Shown piece after piece: positions 7,584 to 10,335 of a stretch of DNA of 10,335 bases (its first letter is position 1; every line of letters begins with the position of its first letter). The notes under the pieces were generated by a model. The model had not been told where the DNA came from and made no database searches. It worked only from the letters and a program-made list of their open reading frames with translations. Source of the stretch: Desulfobacterales bacterium (GTDB lineage Bacteria > Desulfobacterota > Desulfobacteria > Desulfobacterales > UBA5852); NCBI GenBank assembly GCA_030066455.1, contig JASJBQ010000116.1:1-10335 (forward strand). Reading direction: 5' to 3'. A program made the translations under genes and the position numbers.

Positions 7584-8980
7584 AAGACCGCATCCTGATC
7601 GTCGAGGACGAGATCGACCTGCTGCACGGACTGCAGCGCACCATTCCCCTGGAGATCGACTGTAGAGTGCTGATTGCCGCCAGCGCCCGCGAGGCCCTGG
7701 CGATCCTTGAAAGCGAACCCATCGACCTGCTGCTGGTGGACATCCAGATGCCGGAGATGAGCGGCATGGAGCTGCTGCGGCGCACCCGCCGCATCGACGA
7801 CGCCATCACCATCGTCATGATGACGGCCTACGGCACGATCGAGCAGGCGGTCGAGGCCATCAAGGAAGGGGCCTACGACTTTATCCGCAAACCCATCGAT
7901 GAGGAAAAGCTGGTCCATTTGCTCCGGAAGGGGCTCGAGCGCAACCGCCTGGTGCGCGAAAACCAACGCCTGCTGAAGCAGCTCTGCGACATTTCGCCAT
8001 TCCAGGACATGGTCGGCCAGAGCGAGGGGATGCAGAAAATCTTCAAGGCCATCCAGACCGTGGCCCAGACCGATGTGACCCTCCTGATCCGGGGCGAGAG
8101 CGGCACGGGCAAGGAGATGGCCGCCCGGGCCGTCCACCGGCTGAGCCCGCGCAGCGGCCGCGCCCTGGTGACGGTCAACTGCCCGGCCCTGCCGGAGAAC
8201 ATCCTGGAAAGCGAACTTTTCGGCTACCGCAAAGGGGCCTTCACCCACGCCACGGCCGACAAGAAAGGGCTTTTCAGCGAGGCCGACGGCAGCACGATCT
8301 TCCTGGACGAAATCGGCGACCTTTCGCCGATCCTGCAGACCAAGCTTCTGCGCGTGCTGCAGGAAAAGGAGATCAAGCCGCTGGGCGAGACCAAGACCCG
8401 CAAGGTGGATGTGCGCATCATCGCCTCCACCAATCAGGACCTGGAAGCCAAGATGCAGGCCGGTAGTTTCCGCGAGGACCTCTATTATCGTCTGAATGTG
8501 GCCACGCTGGTCATGCCGCCGCTGCGCGAACGCACCCAAGACCTCCTGCCGCTGGTCGATCACTTCATCCGCAAGACCGCCTGCGAACTGGACATCCCCC
8601 CCAAGACCATGACCGAGGGGGCCCGTGAAATGCTGCTGCGACACGGATGGCCGGGCAACGTGCGCGAACTGGAGAACACCATCCGGGGCGTCATGGCCAT
8701 GACCCCGGAGGCGGTGATCGACACTGGCAGCTTTCAGAACTGGACACCGGTCGAGAGTCCTGCGGAAACGACGCCGGACACCGACCTGCCCTACAAGGTG
8801 GTCAAGGACCAGGTCCTGGAGCAGTTCACCACGGCATACGTCACCCGTCTGCTTGAAAAAACCCATGGCAACGTTTCCCTGGCAGCCGAGCGCAGCGGCA
8901 TCAAACGCCAGTCCCTCCAGAAGATCCTCAAACGCTATCAAATCGACCCGGAGCGGTTTCGCCCGGTCGCCTCCTGCTGA
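7580..8980 (+). CDS. NtrC-type sigma-54-dependent response regulator (receiver, AAA+, Fis HTH)
   Basis: Cytoplasmic bacterial enhancer-binding protein of 466 residues. The receiver domain (about 1-120) has Asp10/Glu11, phosphoacceptor Asp54 in LLVDIQMPEMSG, Thr82 and Lys104. The AAA+ domain (about 143-370) has Walker A GESGTGKE at 172-179, the sigma-54 contact loop GAFTHA at 219-224, Walker B with Asp243-Glu244 in FLDEIGDL, and the RHGWPGNVREL sensor-2 motif. A Fis-type helix-turn-helix lies at about 426-452. I chose TTG at 7580 because it overlaps the kinase stop as TTGA, has GGGGAG 7 nt upstream, and yields the canonical receiver start KDRILIVEDE. An upstream in-frame ATG at 7538 would add 14 proline/glycine-rich residues. 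The loop's second Gly is His. It is presumably activated by the heme kinase and most likely acts at the sigma-54-type promoter 290 bp downstream, which is inference. Confidence 0.95.
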   Translation: MKDRILIVEDEIDLLHGLQRTIPLEIDCRVLIAASAREALAILESEPIDLLLVDIQMPEMSGMELLRRTRRIDDAITIVMMTAYGTIEQAVEAIKEGAYDFIRKPIDEEKLVHLLRKGLERNRLVRENQRLLKQLCDISPFQDMVGQSEGMQKIFKAIQTVAQTDVTLLIRGESGTGKEMAARAVHRLSPRSGRALVTVNCPALPENILESELFGYRKGAFTHATADKKGLFSEADGSTIFLDEIGDLSPILQTKLLRVLQEKEIKPLGETKTRKVDVRIIASTNQDLEAKMQAGSFREDLYYRLNVATLVMPPLRERTQDLLPLVDHFIRKTACELDIPPKTMTEGAREMLLRHGWPGNVRELENTIRGVMAMTPEAVIDTGSFQNWTPVESPAETTPDTDLPYKVVKDQVLEQFTTAYVTRLLEKTHGNVSLAAERSGIKRQSLQKILKRYQIDPERFRPVASC

Positions 8981-9001
8981 TTGCCCCATCCTCTGCCATC
9001 A

Positions 9002-9020
9002 CCGCGGATATAGACCGCGG
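9002..9020. repeat. CCGCGG-N7-CCGCGG repeat
   Basis: Two copies of the palindromic hexamer CCGCGG are separated by 7 bp, beginning 22 bp after the regulator stop codon. They can pair as a 6-bp stem with a 7-nt loop. Two more copies occur at 9045-9050 and 9186-9191. No T-tract follows. This may be a weak 3'-end structure or just GC-rich sequence. Confidence 0.3.
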
Positions 9021-9067
9021 CAATCAAGGCCCGTTTGAATACCCCCGCGGAACCAAAGCGATGCCCC

Positions 9068-9089
9068 CCGGCGGCGGCAGTGCCGCCGG
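9068..9089. other. GC-rich hairpin downstream of the regulator gene
   Basis: CCGGCGGC at 9068-9075 pairs with GCCGCCGG at 9082-9089 (8 bp, 6-nt loop). An alternative register pairs GGCGGC at 9073-9078 with GCCGCC at 9082-9087 around a 3-nt loop. The stem is strong but no T-tract follows, so an intrinsic terminator is not supported. A factor-dependent termination or mRNA 3'-end role is possible. Confidence 0.35.
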
Positions 9090-9176
9090 CCGGTTGCACC
9101 TTGAGCGATTGATGCTTAATAGAGAAACGCTGGAAATCTTTTGATATTTCAGCCTTCAACCATTTTGCCCCCGAGC

Positions 9177-9198
9177 GGTGCCGCCCCGCGGTGGCACC
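9177..9198. promoter_or_regulatory. Candidate activator-binding dyad (UAS) for the sigma-54 promoter
   Basis: GGTGCCGCC (9177-9185) and GGTGGCACC (9190-9198) form an inverted repeat of 9-bp arms (one G-T pair) with a 4-bp centre. It lies about 99-120 bp upstream of the start site predicted from the -24/-12 element. That is within the usual distance range for NtrC-type activators, and the nearest candidate activator gene ends 197 bp upstream. It could equally be an RNA hairpin. The binding assignment is inference. Confidence 0.4.
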
Positions 9199-9270
9199 AT
9201 AGGGTCCGTCGTATTTGGGAGGGGTAATAAAAAACATAAACATATCAATTAGATATTGGTTGTAACCGTC

Positions 9271-9286
9271 TGGCACACAAATTGTT
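9271..9286 (+). promoter_or_regulatory. Putative sigma-54 (-24/-12) promoter of the transporter gene
   Basis: TGGCAC-N5-TTGTT matches the sigma-54 consensus TGGCAC-N5-TTGCW, with an intact GG at -24 and spacing exact. The -12 element reads GT instead of GC, the only notable departure. It predicts transcription starting near 9297 and a leader of about 137 nt. A sigma-70 alternative (TTGTAA, 17-bp spacer, TGTTAA) is much weaker. The presence of an enhancer-binding protein gene immediately upstream raises plausibility. Confidence 0.6.
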
Positions 9287-9326
9287 AAAGTAATGGTTGG
9301 CTAATCGAAACCTAACAAAGTCTTCA

Positions 9327-9384
9327 CGAAAGGAGGTTTGCTTTCGACCTCATCCGCCGGACAGACCGGATCGGATGACAAACC
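9327..9384 (+). promoter_or_regulatory. Structured 5' leader of the transporter mRNA
   Basis: Two mutually exclusive folds are visible. In one, CGAAAG (9327-9332) pairs with CTTTCG (9341-9346), exposing GAGG in the loop. In the other, GGTTTG (9335-9340) pairs with CAAACC (9379-9384), enclosing an inner stem of TCATCCG (9350-9356) with CGGATGA (9372-9378) plus CCGG/CCGG (9357-9360 with 9366-9369). An AAAGGAGG ribosome-site-like motif (9329-9336) sits at the switch point, with no properly spaced ATG. The gene's own ribosome site is GGGAGG at 9422-9427. I cannot match it to a known riboswitch class. Confidence 0.35.
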
Positions 9385-9433
9385 AACCAGTTAAGACGTT
9401 TCCATTATTTGTGTGCAATCAGGGAGGATTGAC

Positions 9434-10335
9434 ATGTCATTGGTTCGCAAAAACATCCCGCTCTACGTCATGAGCGGCATTTTATTGGTATACGGATTTA
9501 TAGTCAGCACCGGCGCGCTTCTACCCGTGCTGCAGGACCTCAAATCCCACAAGGCCATGGATCTGATGGTGACCATGAGCTACATCCTGGGCGGCATCGG
9601 CTTGATCGGCGCCATTGTCAACTCGATCCGGCCGCCCCAGAAAACCATTCTGGACCGCTTCATTCTGGAGCCCTTGGCCGGCATCCTGCTGCTGCTTATT
9701 CTGGCCATGGCCATCCGCTGGTACGTTGAGCCGCTGGTCAAGATCATGAGCACCAGCCTCGTTCCCATTCTGGGATTTAAAATCTACAAAGTGCTCAACC
9801 TGAACTACGTGGTTCTGGGCATTCTGGTAGGTGTCTTGATCACCAACACGATCGGTATCCCCAGCTTCGCCGCCGCCGGTGTCAAGACGGCCCGCTTCGT
9901 GCTCAAGATGGGGGTCATTATGCTGGGCGCGCGCTACAGTTTCGCCGAATTGGCCAAACTGGGCGTCTACAGCATCTGGCTGATCGGCTTCTTCGTGCTC
10001 GGCACCGTCTTCATGGTGCTCTGGCTGGGCGGTTTGTTCAAACAGCCCAAGTCCATGACCGGCGTGCTCTCGGCCGGCATGGGGGTCTGCGGTGTCTCGG
10101 CCACGGTGGCCGTAGCGCCGGTGGTCAAGGCCAAGAGCGAAGAAATGGCCTACACCATCGGTACGATTCTGTCTTTCGGTATCATCTGCATGTTCATTTT
10201 CCCCACCGTGGGCAAGATCGTCGGCATGAACGCGGTGCAGTTCGGAGCCTGGGCCGGAACCGGCATCCTGAACTCGGCCCAGGTGGCGGCCGCCGCGCTG
10301 GCCTTCAACGCCGTGGACATCAAGACGTTGAAGGT
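9434..10335 (+). CDS. Putative sulfate exporter family transporter (UPF0324/YeiH, PF03601), 3' end beyond window
   Basis: Polytopic inner-membrane protein; 300 residues are visible and the frame stays open to the right edge. From about residue 115 it matches the UPF0324/YeiH family (FKIYKVLNLNYVVLGI, NTIGIPSF, VIMLGARYSFAEL, GVCGVSATVAVAPVV). This family is annotated as putative sulfate exporters, although its substrate is poorly established. In front lies an N-terminal extension of about 110 residues with three likely membrane segments (about 8-30, 43-64, 76-98), which the E. coli YeiH type lacks. The ATG at 9434 follows GGGAGG at a spacing of 6. Upstream are a sigma-54-type promoter and a structured leader, suggesting control by the adjacent heme-kinase/enhancer-binding pair. 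Substrate and direction of transport cannot be read from sequence. Confidence 0.9.
   Translation, partial: MSLVRKNIPLYVMSGILLVYGFIVSTGALLPVLQDLKSHKAMDLMVTMSYILGGIGLIGAIVNSIRPPQKTILDRFILEPLAGILLLLILAMAIRWYVEPLVKIMSTSLVPILGFKIYKVLNLNYVVLGILVGVLITNTIGIPSFAAAGVKTARFVLKMGVIMLGARYSFAELAKLGVYSIWLIGFFVLGTVFMVLWLGGLFKQPKSMTGVLSAGMGVCGVSATVAVAPVVKAKSEEMAYTIGTILSFGIICMFIFPTVGKIVGMNAVQFGAWAGTGILNSAQVAAAALAFNAVDIKTLK

Larger units (their letters stand above)
8981..9433. other. 453-bp intergenic regulatory region
   Basis: There is no convincing gene in this gap. The left half is GC-rich with dyads at 9002-9020 (CCGCGG-N7-CCGCGG), 9068-9089 and 9177-9198. The segment 9220-9300 is AT-rich and carries a sigma-54-type promoter. 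The rest is a predicted leader with paired segments before the transporter. No intrinsic terminator with a T-run follows the regulator gene, so readthrough or factor-dependent termination is possible. On the minus strand a 101-112-codon open frame (8938-9276) lacks a ribosome site. Confidence 0.7.

Noticed and set aside
7508..8989. Minus-strand open frame of 493 codons
   Set aside because: It lies antisense to the NtrC-type regulator, whose motifs are unmistakable; the composition (HLGDQ-rich) is typical of a shadow frame.

Overview
The window is high-GC DNA that reads like a sulfate-reducing or related anaerobic bacterium of the Desulfobacterota (Desulfosarcina/Desulfobacteraceae-like). This rests on a stand-alone 220-residue siroheme sulfite/nitrite reductase of the small 'P590' type, a sensor kinase with a periplasmic c-type heme motif, an NtrC-type regulator beside it, and a UPF0324/YeiH-type transporter with an extra N-terminal membrane domain. 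This is an inference from gene content; no rRNA, tRNA, insertion sequence, CRISPR array or phage gene is visible.

Layout: (1) 1-2022, minus strand: an OmpR/CusR-like response regulator and its HAMP-containing histidine kinase overlap by 29 bp; the kinase runs off the left edge within its last few residues. (2) 2023-2217: a spacer with a long imperfect hairpin made of degenerate GATCSS-like hexamers. (3) 2218-2880, minus: the small siroheme reductase. (4) 2881-3095: a divergent upstream region with an operator-like inverted repeat. (5) 3096-4790, plus: a YcbB/LdtD-type L,D-transpeptidase. (6) 4775-5491, minus: a lipoprotein of unknown function whose 3' end overlaps the transpeptidase by 16 bp. 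(7) 5622-8980, plus: a two-gene operon of a DUF3365/Tll0287-like heme-c sensor kinase and a sigma-54-dependent response regulator, joined by a TTGA stop/start overlap. (8) 8981-9433: a 453-bp regulatory region with GC-rich dyads, a good sigma-54 -24/-12 match and a structured leader. (9) 9434-10335, plus: a putative sulfate exporter family transporter, cut by the right edge.

The most coherent hypothesis concerns regions 7-9. A periplasmic redox- or ligand-sensing heme kinase would phosphorylate its NtrC-type partner. The partner would bind a 22-bp dyad about 99-120 bp upstream of a predicted start site and activate a sigma-54 promoter for the transporter. Each element is visible in the sequence; the functional link between them is inference. 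The remaining genes look like ordinary envelope and sulfur-metabolism functions.
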